DNA from: Cryptomeria japonica
Lineage: Eukaryota; Streptophyta; Pinopsida; Cupressales; Cupressaceae
DNA length: 64,000 nt
Assembly: GCF_030272615.1 (NCBI RefSeq)
Contig: NC_081412.1
Location: 671,610,852 to 671,674,851, forward strand
Direction: 5' to 3'
Shown: one piece after another, positions 11,715 to 22,648 of the stretch
Layout of the letters: each line of letters starts with the position of its first letter
How positions within the stretch are numbered: the first letter of the stretch is position 1
Notes under the pieces: model-generated
Told to the model about the DNA's origin: nothing
Databases searched by the model: none
The model's input: only the letters and a program-made list of their open reading frames with translations
Program-made: the position numbers and the translations under genes

Positions 11715-14700
11715 ATGCCTGCTTATGTTTATAATTTAATATGTGAAGAAATACAAGAAGAATGTCCCCCAACGTCGGATCAGATCGACACCACTCAAGT
11801 CATGAATTCAAGCTGCCGAGAATACTGGCGTTCGACTGTGGAGATGTCAAATTTTGGCACAATTAATTCCTCCCTGCCAAACGCACCGATTCGCAGGTGA
11901 GATAAAAAAATTCAAATTATTTGAATGTTTCTCTCTTTCTCCGCTATATGAGTACAACTTTAAAACTCGCTCCTTATTTCAATTAACAGTGAACGAGGAC
12001 AGAAATTTTTGGATCAAAATGTATTTCTAAGTCACAGTGGTAGGCAGAAAAATTTTGTTAGGCAGTTACACAGAGACCTAACAAACCAGGGCGTGTCCTG
12101 CTTCTTTGATCAAGATCGCGAAAGTTTGCCAGTGGGCGAAGATTTCCCCTCTCGTATATTTGAAGCCGCTAAGACATGCCAAGTAGCAGTTTTACTCCTC
12201 TCTATGGATTTCCTCCAATCAAGGTGGCCCATGCTGGAACTGTCTGCCTTTGTGGAAGCGAGAGACAGAACCCGTAAAAATCCCAATCTAAAAATTTTAC
12301 CCTTGTTCTACCAGATTTCACCGGATGCTCTTAAAAACATTTCGGCAGAGGACGAAAACTGGAAACAGTTGGAGAAATCCGAGGAAAAACGAGCAGAATG
12401 GCACGAATCTTTAAATGCAATACGGCGAAATAACGGGTTGAAGATTAGTGAAGGTGATGATGAAGTGAAGTTTAGAGATGAAATTGTGAAAGAAATCTGG
12501 CGTATACTTCCAACACCCTCACCAAGGTATAATGTCCGTTGTATGCAAGGACAAGTACGAATGTGTCAGGTGAAAATACCTCACTACTTTGTCTTGTTTT
12601 TATCACGCATATATTCATAGGCTAATGTATTTATTATATTTATTGGTTACAGGGGGTTGCAGATTTCTTCAACTTCGTTCATCCAGACAAAAAGGGAATC
12701 CGCATTGCAGGATTGTATGGAATACCGGGCCAGGGGAAAACTATACTTGCCAAGGCTTTTTGCAACTTCAAATTGGGGGTTTTCGAGGGTAAAGTCTGCC
12801 ATCTAGAATTTTCTAGAGGCGATTCATTCGAAAGACTTAAAATTGCCCTGCAATATCTCACTTGCTGTCCCCAGTCGTATCTCCAAGCACTGACCGACCA
12901 AGATCAGGTGACCAATATCTCAAATGTTTTAATTTTGTCGACAGGATTTTCTTCCTTTCCTTTAGAAGTATTCTGAAATATTCAACGAAACTCACAGGCA
13001 CAAAATGAGTTATATAGAAGAGTGGAGAGGAAAAGGGTATTGTTGGTTCTTGACAATATCACAGAAGAATGTATAGATGAAGTGGCGTATTATCTCAAGG
13101 CAGACTTGGGAGAAAACAGCTGGATCCTTTTGAGCGCTCGGAGTGTGGATGTTCTAGAAAGGCACTTCAAGATAGATAAGCAGTCATGCATACGAGTACC
13201 AAGGCTCATAGAGGAAGAGGCCATAGCAATCTTGTTGGAAAACGCATCTGTAGAAGTGTCAATGTTGGGGGCAGACGAGAAAGCTTTTGCTGTAAAGTGT
13301 GCAGGTAGATGTTCTTTCAAAGAGGTCGCTTGGACAGAAGGAACATTTCATCCGCTAGCCTTAAAAGCTTTTGGAGGTCACCTCTTCAATAATCATGGTC
13401 TGCAGTTGTCTAAGTGGGTTGCTGAGATAGAAGGCTGGGTAGATCGATGCGGTTATGGTTTGGATAAGTTGTTGGCTTTGCTGGGCAAAGCTTTTGACAA
13501 CATGTGTCCCGAATATCGCACCATATTCATGCTTCTCACCCTTTATCTGCCGCCTGATATGTCTCCCCATAAAGTTACTGAATGGCTGGCAATGATTGTC
13601 AACAAAGAGATCTCGTTTATTGAGAAAGCAGTGAGTTTGAATATTTTCTTTAAAGACCTTTTAGTTTATGATTTGTGTGTTTTAATTGATAAACCTCTGA
13701 ACGCTTAATTTATTTATACGTGGTTTCAGGTTGAGGATCTATGTAAGAAGGCTTTTATTGAAGAATCAAGACCTAAAATTCGCATCCACGACCTATATGT
13801 TGAATTCGCACAAAGCAAAGCAGATGAAATGGGGAGATGGCTGTGGTGGATGGGTGACCCACGTAGTACACGTGGGTTAATATCAAAAGACAATGCAGGG
13901 TTTGAATTGGCTAAGTTTGAGCAGTGCATGCATCAAAGACTGTCCCAGATAGCACTCAACAACCTTCAAAATCTGTTGGTGCTTCAGCTTATAGGCGTGC
14001 AGAAAATGACGAAACTTGACTTGGATGGGATGGGCTGTCTCAGAAGTATTACATTACATAAATGCAATGACCTGAAAGCGCTTGAATGTATGGAAAAACT
14101 GCAACAGCTGGCGTGGCTTCAGATAAGTGAAGTAAATCCAATGTTTAAACTTCCAGAGCTAAGCAGCCTCAAAGGATTACAACATCTTCAGATCAATTTA
14201 GCAGGCAGCCAGGTGCTCAATCAGCTGGGAGATCTTACCAGTTGTGCTTTTCTGAGAGAGATAAATGTTTATTGCCGATCCCTGTGGGAGTTTCCAAGGT
14301 TGAACAGTTTGCGGTATTTGGAGAAAGTGGAATTTATTGTGCGTGATAATGTGAACGGGCCCGTCGACTGTACAGAATGCGTGGAGTTGCAGAGTACTCT
14401 CCTGAAGAGACGTTCCCGGCGGAATAAGACAACGGCCTACCTGATTGGACGTAAGAAACTATCCAAAACTGTATTATGGGATCCCGATGCAGTGAAGGCA
14501 TGTCCAGATTTAGATGCAGTGAAGGCATGTCCAGATATAGATGCCCAGGTAGAGTCGTTTGTTGCATCAAAAGATGTTTCAGCCCTCAAAAGTTTAGAAT
14601 CGTGTGAAGGGCTGAAAAATCTTCAACTATGGAATTTGAGAAATCTAGAGGAGCTTCCGAGTTTCAGACTTCTATCAAATTTGACTGTGCTCAAAATTGG

Positions 14701-15664
14701 CAAGTGTGGTATAAGCGAGGCCCCGGATCTAACATGTTGTCTCTTGCTGGAGGATGTTTGGTTTTCCACACTAGAAAATTTACAAAGCTTTCCCGAGTTC
14801 TCACCACTGAGGAAATTAAAGAAGTTAGGATTATATAATTGCTGCAGGGTTGAAGATCCTCCTGACGTTAGTGGCTGCCATGAATTACAGGTATTCCATC
14901 TAGTCTACAACGACAATCTCAAAGGACTTCCCGACATGGGAGAGTGCCCACGATTAGAGGAAATCAAACTGAGTTGGTATTCTTCTGAAGAAAATAATGT
15001 CAAAAATTCTGAGGACAGTTCTGAATTAAAAGACGAAACCTTCTCAAACTTAAGTGATGTAAGCGCGCCAGAGGCATTGAAAGAGTGGAAGTGGCTGGAG
15101 GGCAAGACAGTGCTCGGAATAAAGTATGTCCGTGGAGGGAAGATGTATTATTGTATCACAGCTCCGTGCGAATCTGTCGACAGAATGCAGTTTGTGAGAA
15201 AAGTAACGATAGATGAAAGCTCTCTGTATCTACCCGACCCGTCTTTCTATGTATCTGAATTAATTACGACATCCTTTATTTCATATCAGATAACTACAAC
15301 AGTACTGACGCTAGTTGATGGACGTAAAGCCTTCACAACTCGGTGCGGAGACTCTTGTTTTGCATTCTACAGAGGCGTCCATTTTGCATCCGGTCTTCTG
15401 CTTCTTATAATGCTTGTGTTTATTTCTCACTCTCTATTGTCAGTAATTAGACGAAGGTTCTCAAAAGATCGGCATCTTGACTTCCCTGCATTGTATGTGG
15501 TAGCTGAACGGGATCTTCGTGCTGTTACAGCACTTGCGTTCATAGTTGGAATTTTACAGCTTATACTTGAGGTTTATTTTGATGTCCATGTTATAAGCTT
15601 TTCTTCTACTATAGGTTTAATATGTTTCTTAGTGTCCAATCTAACTTTAGGTTTATTGTCTTAA
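11715..15664 (+). CDS. TIR-NBS-LRR (TNL) immune receptor-like gene, 5 exons, with C-terminal membrane segments
   Basis: Predicted exons are 11715-11896, 11990-12569, 12653-12907, 12998-13630 and 13730-15664. The four introns are GT-AG and 83-99 bp, and the joined frame is open for about 1,194 residues. Domains: TIR about 70-240 ('VFLSHSG' at 72-78; a Glu in 'MLELSAF' at the usual catalytic position); NB-ARC with P-loop 'GIPGQGKT' at 277-284, kinase-2 'VLLVLDN' with Asp 358, RNBS-B-like 'SWILLSARS', a degenerate GLPL site ('HPLAL') and MHD-like 'IHDL' near 570; LRRs about 620-970; then about 120 residues of unknown type and three hydrophobic helices near 1101-1123, 1147-1168 and 1171-1194. The family senses pathogen effectors, the TIR acting as an NADase. 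A second in-frame ATG at 11802 is a good alternative start because TATA-like bases overlap the first. An exact 9-codon duplication differing at one residue lies at 14486-14539. Splice sites are predicted by eye. Confidence 0.88.
14486..14539 (+). repeat. 27-bp in-frame tandem duplication in the TNL last exon
   Basis: Two adjacent copies of a 27-bp unit starting 'gatgcagtgaaggcatgtcc' are aligned with codons and encode D-A-V-K-A-C-P-D-L / D-A-V-K-A-C-P-D-I (about residues 803-820). It sits in a non-LRR spacer between two LRR blocks. Only the last codons differ, so the duplication is recent. Confidence 0.9.
15380..15664 (+). other. C-terminal triple-transmembrane module of the TNL
   Basis: The last exon continues past the LRRs without a stop into three hydrophobic stretches of 20 or more residues: 'FASGLLLLIMLVFISHSLL', 'AVTALAFIVGILQLILEV' and 'ISFSSTIGLICFLVSNLTL'. 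They are separated by short basic or acidic loops ('RRRFSKDRH', 'ERDLR'). The stop follows the third helix directly. These segments suggest membrane anchoring with a short lumenal or cytosolic tail. Confidence 0.75.
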
Positions 15665-16496
15665 CAATAATATATGAAAGATTTGGTTTAGAACCTAGTT
15701 TATATATTCAATATTTGAATGTATTTAGGGTTGTTATAAAGTACTTACAGTGTAATTGGCCGAAGTGTGGAGTCACAGCTTAGCGTAGAATTCCACTTCA
15801 GATGTCCTTATTGGAAATTGAATTTGGGTCTCCATAGTGAGAACCGAGTGTTTTAACCAGTTAAGCTCAACCGCTTGGACAACATTTTAAAATTATATTA
15901 ATCATACATTAATATGCATAACATAGTTTTGTCATTGTAACCTTAGCATTGTTAAATTATAGCATACCTTCAAATGCAATAACATGGTCTTAAGATTTTT
16001 GGTCTTGTAATTATTTATAAAATATAAATAATCAATTTTTTTGTCAAGATGAATCTTTATATAGATAAGAGAATATATGAATGTTATATAAAAAATTATA
16101 AATATTTTTATTAAAAAGTGAAATGAATATTAGATAAATGATGGTCATCTATGTCACAAACTTGATAGCATTGATGGAGTGCATCTATCAATAGACTCTC
16201 CATATTCTTATATAAGATAACTTATGGTTTCAAAATATTCATGCAAATTGCTTACCCTCAACATAGAAAAGATGTAATCCTTCATATAAGGAGGAAATGG
16301 TTTAAATAATTTATAGAGATATAATTACTCCTCTAGTGATGCTATTGAATTTCTTTATTACTTTTTCATTAGTTTTTTAAGGAGTTTGTGTGAATAAAAA
16401 ATCAATTAAGTTGATTTTTTTAAAGTATAATTGATTTGTATTATTTTACTAATTTATTGCAATTTAAATATATTTTTTTAACGTTGTAATTAAAAC
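15665..16496. other. 3' flank of the TNL gene, AT-rich
   Basis: Contains the presumed TNL 3' UTR and then AT-rich intergenic DNA. No polyadenylation signal stands out, and no other gene is seen. 'taattaaaa' at 16488-16496 recurs at 45173-45181 and may be the target-site duplication of the LINE. Confidence 0.45.
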
Positions 16497-16530
16497 CAAC
16501 TCGGATATCCAATTCACAAATAACTTTGAA

Positions 16531-17025
16531 ATGAGTTCGGTGAGTGGAGGGCGGCAACGACTAGGGGAGGTTCAAGGGGACTCTAGGAAGGACGATGCGA
16601 CAAATCTGCTCCCGACAAATCTGCTCCCATCTGGTTCTGTCGTTCAGGACCTTGTGCAAGTGTTCATTTTTGTTGACATTCGTATGGATTGCTTCAGAAT
16701 TTTCGTAGAGATTGGGAATGTGGATGGTGTTCGTGACTTGTGTGGGTCCTTCTTGGAGCCCTCCTTGTCCTCTTTGATGGTGTTCAATGGGGTTTCTTTG
16801 GGGTACTCATCTCCTCCATCGTCAATTTTTGCTAATCCTCCATCTGGAAGAATATTTTTTTGCAGATATCAGTCTCCCCGACACAGACAGTGTATTTATT
16901 GAGAGATCCGCGAATGACACTTTTGTTAATATAGAGAACTCCTCTCACAATCTCACTATGGCCAAGATAGAAAACACTCTAGTGGGCAATTTCAAGGGTA
17001 GACAGCCTGAGATTATTGCAGTTCG
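16531..17025 (+). pseudogene. LINE ORF1, N-terminal part
   Basis: From ATG 16531 the frame encodes a Ser/Gly-rich start, then shifts frame near 16,830-16,860 and continues to 'MAKIENTLVGNFKGRQPEIIAV' at 16957-17024. The 'LVGNFKGRQP' block is the start of DUF4283, found in plant LINE ORF1 RNA-binding proteins. The protein breaks off at the left LTR of E2, and the next residues resume in frame at 32591 ('RKWILARWEIKGNV'). Confidence 0.7.
17021..17025 (+). other. Target-site duplication of E2, left copy (gttcg)
   Basis: 'gttcg' directly precedes the left LTR. 'attcg' directly follows the right LTR (32586-32590), a 4/5 match. Removing E2 plus one copy restores the LINE DUF4283 reading frame. Confidence 0.75.
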
Positions 17026-18627
17026 TGTTGGAAGTGGTTTCACTCTGAGAGGGGGTGAATCAGAGTGTAATAAAATTCAACAATAAAAAATTCTGAAAAA
17101 CTTGATAGACCTTTTTAACACAATACAATTTGCTTTAAATGAGAAACAAGAAATGCTGATTAAAGATATTCAACCCTTACAAGATCTAAGAAGAAAGATT
17201 AGGATATATTGACTAAACAATCTGTATATGCTTCTATGAGATACATCTTTTACTGCAATTATCAGACGAACTAAAACAACTTCACATGCAAGTGATACTG
17301 CAGATTTACAAACACAAATTTGCATATAATGAATGACATAAATATCAGAGATTGACCTAATGAACAAATATGAAAAAGGACAAGATTTTCAAAACATTTT
17401 ACAAGACACAAATTTCATGAGTGGAAAACCCTCATGGGGTATAAAAACCACTCGTAACCTGTCAACTTTATTTCATCTCGAAAATCCAACTTATCACAAT
17501 GGTGGAGTCTTTGCTCAACACCTCAAAATGCCAACAACAATTTAAGAACAAATTCAACAGTGAAGTGTTTTGATGGAGTCTGGACTCAACATCTTACAAC
17601 TTAAGAACCTGTGAAAAATTTGCTCTCAACAATGACCCTACAACTGCATTGTATTTGCAGTTCCAAAATCATGATTGATAGCAAATCACAAGAATAGTCT
17701 ATGAAAACTTATTTGAGTACATATTCTATCAACCAAAACTGATTTAACATAATATAGCAGAATGACAAAAAATGTTCCCTTATAATTTCTTTTCAAAAGA
17801 AAACTTCTTACTCTGTTTTCAACATTCGATGCTCAAGACACTTAAGACAGAGCAACTAAGTAGAGACTCAAATGACTTTTTTATTTTTCACACCCACTTC
17901 TTTCATATTACACCAAATATATATGCATCCGCTTTTTAACATAAACGAGTAAAAATAACTTCCTTTGTAAAAATGAAATGCTCATAACTGAAGAACTAGA
18001 ATGCAAACTACTTTTTCAACTGACTATCAAGAGAAAACCCTTCTATATATCATTTTTCATTAAATTGAATCCTTTTTTATATATGCTTGAAAGAATACCT
18101 AACTATGTCAGTAAAAAGTCAAAAAGAAACTGGAAAAACTTGATTGCATCTTTTGCTCGAAGTCCACCTTCTATGCATGATGACAATAACCTCTTTCTGC
18201 TCAATGATATCATATTCAAGACATGGTGATAAAACAAAAACTAACTGCAATATTTGAAAAAGAGTTATCTGGTAGTGCCTCCAGAACCGTACATGGTGGG
18301 TAGGGTTCGAGGAAATGTTTTCGAAAGAAAGCTAAACAACATGATGTACAAGCCCCAAAACAAACAACAATGATATTTGAAATCTAAATAATATCAAGCG
18401 CCTGAAGTAAAAGTTGCCTACATGCCAAAGGATATGCATTTAATCAAGTAACTCTCATGGACTCCATTTGCCAAGTGGAATAGAATATGCATTTAATCAA
18501 GTAACCCCATGAGCCAGTAACCACTACATAAGGAGCTACACATTAATCAAGAAGTCAAACATCCAACTTGTCATCTTGACCACCACAAGTTGACATCAAG
18601 GACAATAACAAAAATAAGAGATCAACA
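17026..18627 (-). repeat. E2 3' LTR (left copy)
   Basis: Begins 'tgttggaagtgg' and ends 'agatcaaca', followed by the polypurine tract in reverse complement ('aactccccctttttt'). It matches 30980-32585 over its full length with scattered substitutions. The U3 end contains a repeated 20-mer (18432-18451 and 18485-18504). Confidence 0.9.
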
Positions 18628-19080
18628 AACTCCCCCTTTTTTCTTAATGGCAAAAAAATATGCACTCTACAATGCCAACAACATGAACCATGAACCATGA
18701 ACCATGAACCATGAACCATAAATCATGAGTCGTGAGCCATGCAATGCCAGTAAGATGAATCATGTATCATGAGCCATGTAAAGTCAAAAACATGAGCCAT
18801 GAACCATGATTCATAACACATGCAATGTCAGTGACATGAGCCATGAATCTTGAATCATAAACCATGCAATTAACAAAGCAGTCTAACACCAAAGTAAACT
18901 GATATAAGAATTTGAGCATAATCTGAAAATAAAACAACCTAAGCATATTCTGAACCAGCCAAAAAATCCATGTAACACCTGTAACTTGCCATGTAACACC
19001 TGTATGAAATCTGAAACATCTGCCCCTTTTTTGTCTTCAAGGACAAAGGGTGCATATTGATGGAGAGCAAAGCTCCCCCT
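18628..19080 (-). other. E2 3' non-coding region: polypurine tract and AACCATG repeats
   Basis: The polypurine tract (18628-18643) adjoins the LTR. At 18683-18719 there are five exact tandem copies of the 7-mer 'gaaccat'. Degenerate versions ('gagccat', 'gaatcat') continue to about 18,870, often paired with 'gcaatgccagt'. No coding sequence is recognised until the RNase H remnant begins. Confidence 0.75.
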
Positions 19081-19389
19081 CAACCAATAAACAATGCATT
19101 AATCAAGAGTACGCTAAGAAGGAACTTTGAGTCATAATCGAAGTCTATCAAATGCATCTGGAGCTATGGGCTTGGTAAAAACATCTGCAACCTGTGCTTG
19201 AGTAGGAAGATAGTGCAATATAACTTCATTAACCAAAACTTTTTCACGAAGAAAGAGTAACCAAGTTGCAATATGTTTCATTCTGGAATGCATTCTGGTA
19301 TTTTTAGAGAGAGTGATAGCACTAGTATTATCACAAAATATATTAAGAGTTTCTCAACAATAATACCCATATCTAGAAAAGTTTGAGCC
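19081..19389 (-). pseudogene. E2 RNase H, C-terminal remnant
   Basis: Minus-strand text reads the C-terminal part of Copia RNase H: a 'QTFLDMGI' lead-in, a degenerate 'CDNTSA' block, and 'LPTQAQVADVFTKPIAPDAFDRL' near 19125-19190. The N-terminal side stops abruptly at 19389, where the E1 LTR starts. Comparison with E1's own RNase H suggests about 100 residues between this remnant and the reverse transcriptase end at 26732 are missing. Confidence 0.75.
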
Positions 19390-20876
19390 TGATGAGTAAT
19401 GATGAATAGTAACTATCCAATAGGTATGAGAGAGGGAGGGGTGAATCAGTAGAAACAAAAACTTTCTCCACAACTCAAACAGCAGAGACTGCACTAACAG
19501 GTAAATACCATCACCGATCTAAGTTAGGGCACTACCGGTAAAACACAGTGAGACTGTAAAAGACATAAACCGGTAACACTTAGATCTTCTCCAAACCTAA
19601 TATCTCCTTTCCACTTCACCCATATATATAAACAAGTAATACATCAGAAATATAAAGACTACTGACTTAGCATGCATTACCACTTAACAAAAAATACTAA
19701 TCATCACATGAAAAATCATCACACATGACACACTGACTTTTCACGTGGAAATCCAACAGAGAAAAACCATGGTGGGGATGAATACCCACAAGTTGTTCTT
19801 TGAACTCTTCTGAAGTCTCCTCTGTTAGGAGCTTAATCTGGTTAAGGACTTTACAATAGGTTCTGCTAGGAACCGATCCTACTAGGGATCACCTAGTTAA
19901 GGGATGGCTAAATACTCGGTTAAAGGTTACCTCACAAGAGGATTTGAAGAACTCAATGAATTTGAGTCACCCTGTTAAAGGATTTGCAGAAAGCCTGTTA
20001 AAGCTACCTGGTTAAGGGATTTTAGAATTGCCAAAATGGTTAGAAGTCTGCAGGTAATACAATGATCTAGTAACAGCACTGAATGCCAATGCAAATCCAC
20101 TTTAGTTCCTTTTCTTCTGCAATCTCATTCAGTAGGTATCAACACACTTCTCTAGTCTGGCAAGAATCAAGTGTCTCTACACTCGGATACACACAACATT
20201 TGCCAACAACTTCAAATGAAAAAAATCATCGACCTTATAGACAACAGATAGGTCGGTGGCATAAACCCTAAACCCTAAACATTTAGGTTATCAATATAGT
20301 CGGTCCAATCTTGACCGTTCAATCACATTGCATAATGTAAAATGATCTTGAACAAATCTCAATACATTCTCCATTGTTCATTCTTTGTCGATTCTGGAAG
20401 ATGGTAACCCATCACGCGCTCTCCACCGTTTGCTGAGACTTCACACATTCTCGAGGTAGATAGGATCAATCTTCTTCATGCAAGATCCTCAAGGAAATCC
20501 TTCACGCGCACAAGGCTGACATGGCAACACAATCTGATCTTCATTTCAATGCTAACCCATCATAGAATGTTGTCGGTCAAATCACATAGACTTAAAATGC
20601 ATCAACCGGAAACCCTGAAGCTGAGACTACAAACCGGTAGTCATACCAAATGAAAACTCCAATACAAAACATTCCATATACTGGTTCACATTCTAACATA
20701 CCGGTTCACTTGAACAAACATACGGCTTCATTTTTTCACATATACCGGTTCACATCATCATTCCGGTTCTCTTGCCAGTTTGCTTACTTCAATATACTGG
20801 TTCATACTTCAGCATATTGACATCAATGACAACATACAATATCCTCACGTTATCAAACTCTGCACATATGCCAACA
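19390..20876 (-). repeat. E1 3' LTR (left copy)
   Basis: Homologous to 25242-26720 throughout. It contains several 'accggt' / 'ccggtt' motifs, dense at 20,630-20,790 (the U3 start when read on the minus strand), and two telomere-like 'ccctaaa' units at about 20,266-20,280 that are LTR sequence and not a telomere. Confidence 0.9.
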
Positions 20877-21117
20877 ATCTCCCCCTTTGGCATTGATGGC
20901 AATATACAAAGATATCTCTTTGCTTCATATCTTCTCCCCAATATTGCAGATATCTTCTCCACTTCACATCTTCTCCCCCTTTGACAACAATGCCAAAGTG
21001 AGGGCACAAATAGGTATGTTCCATTATTCTACTCGCCCTAAGGAGTAGAATCCTTCAACACACCAATCGTAAAAAGATTTCACAATTTAATACCTAACTG
21101 ATGTGGAGCACAAACCT
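20877..21117 (-). other. E1 3' end of internal region with polypurine tract
   Basis: 'atctccccctttgg' (polypurine tract in reverse complement) adjoins the left LTR. The rest is short 3' non-coding sequence, with another 'ttctccccctttg' near 20,980. No gene. Confidence 0.75.
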
Positions 21118-21720
21118 TTAGTTCACCGCTTGAAGGGGTAGCACCCCTAATTCACCTCTTAAATAGGTAAATGTAGCCTTTGGTAGAGGCTTGGTGAATA
21201 TATCTACTAATTGCTCCTTACTGGAGACATGTTCGAATACAACTTCTTTGTTCTGAACTTTCTCCCTCAAGAAATGATACTTGAGCTCGAAGTGCTTGGT
21301 TCTAGCATGCAAAACCGGATTCTTGGAAATATTAATTGCACTGGTGTTGTCACAAAAGATACTCACTAGTTCAGATAGAGGGACTTTGAAACCACTTAAT
21401 ACATGCTTCATCCAAATTGTCCGAGTGTAGTTCATAAATGCTGCTACATATTCTGCTTCTGCTGTAGACTGAGAGATACAACTCTACTTCTTACTCATCC
21501 ATGAAACTAGTCTACCCCCAAGAAAGAATGCACCACTGGTTGTGCTCTTCCGATCGTCCACATTGCCAGCCCAATCGGCACCTGTATACACTTTGAGATT
21601 GAAATTATTATTGGATAGATACCACAATCCATAATCTATAGTTCCCTTTAGATATCTAAGAATCCACTTGACTGCTACCAACTAGGATTCTCTTGGACTT
21701 TTTTGGAAATGTGCAATAAT
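21118..21720 (-). pseudogene. E1 RNase H domain
   Basis: On the minus strand, 21484-21681 reads 'AVKWILRYLKGTIDYGLWY' and 'GADWAGNVDDRKSTTSGAFFLGG', the Copia RNase H start with its Asp motif (T-D becomes T-G-A-D). 21118-21435 reads 'SIFCDNTSAINISKNPVLH', 'TKHFELKYHFLREKV' and 'VDIFTKPLPKATF' to the end of pol. A stop lies between the two (about 21,481). The domain is nearly complete. The family enzyme removes template RNA during reverse transcription. Confidence 0.85.
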
Positions 21721-22640
21721 GCCCACTGCATGTGCAATGTCCGGTCTGCTGTATACTACATAGTGCAACTTACCAATCATTGATCGGTATTCCTTCTCAT
21801 TCACCAATGCTGAGTCATCTTCTTTTGGCAATTTACAACTAGTCACCATCGGTATACCAACCAGTTTGTGTCTTCCATGCCAAAGGTCTTCAACACCTCT
21901 TTGACATACTTGGACTGAGTGATAAAGATGCCATATTTCATTTGTTGAATATGTAGTCCAATGAAGAGCTTAATCTCTCCAATTAGTGACATTTCAAATT
22001 CCTTCTTCTTCTCATCTGCAAAATCATGACTCATCTTGTCATCTCCACCAAAGATTATATCATCAACAAACAGTTCACAGATCAGGATTTGATCACCTTC
22101 TGACTTTAGATAGATATTGCTATCTTCCTTGTTCTTTCAAATCCAATATTTACAAGATGTGAGTGTAAGCATTCATACCATGCTCTAGGTGTTTGCTTCA
22201 ATCCATACAAGGCTTTATGTAGCCTACACACCATGCCATTGTCTTCTGATAGGGAAAACCCATCTGGTTGCTCTATATACACTTCCTCTTCAAGTATTCC
22301 ATTCAGGAATGGAGATTTCACATCCATCTGATACACTTTGAATCCCTTGAAGGTTGCATATGCAAGAAGCATTCGAACTCCTTCTAGTCTAGCTACTGGA
22401 GAAAAGGTTTCTCCATAGTCTTCTCCTTCTTCTTGAGAATATCCCTTACATACCAGTCTGGCTTTGTTTCTTACCACTGAGCCATCTTCATTCAGCTTGT
22501 TTCTGAAAACCCATTTGGTGCCAATAACATTTTTATGCTCAGGTCTGGGTACTAAAGACCATGTACCATTCTTTTCTATCTTGTCAAGTTCCTCTTCCAT
22601 AGTCTTGATCCAGTCTTCATCTTTATGTGCCTCTTTAAAT
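21720..22640 (-). pseudogene. E1 reverse transcriptase
   Basis: 22106-22600 (minus) begins with '[20 protein letters not shown]' and continues through '[12 protein letters not shown]', '[10 protein letters not shown]', '[20 protein letters not shown]', '[12 protein letters not shown]' and '[12 protein letters not shown]', the conserved Copia RT order. The frame shifts near 22,100; the catalytic block then reads F-V-D-D (about 22,055, usual Y-V-D-D), followed by 'KEFEMSLIGEIKLFIGLHI' (21843-22034). Stops at about 21,840 and beyond break the thumb. Clearly RT by motif order, and inactive. Confidence 0.9.
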
Positions 22641-22648
22641 GTTTTTGG

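Noticed and set aside
12009-13708. Separate small genes for the TIR and NB-ARC parts
   Set aside because: Short GT-AG introns of 83-99 bp join all parts in phase into one TNL. The breaks are introns and not frameshifts.
16531-17086. A host gene starting at 16531
   Set aside because: Its C-terminal part is DUF4283 and continues at 32591 after removal of E2, so it is LINE ORF1.
18683-18870. Possible CRISPR-like repeat array
   Set aside because: The repeats are 7-bp head-to-tail copies without unique spacers, in a plant retrotransposon.
20264-20282. Telomere-like 'ccctaaaccctaaa'
   Set aside because: Only two units, within the E1 LTR and partly matched at the same place in the other LTR, so it is LTR sequence and not an interstitial telomere array.
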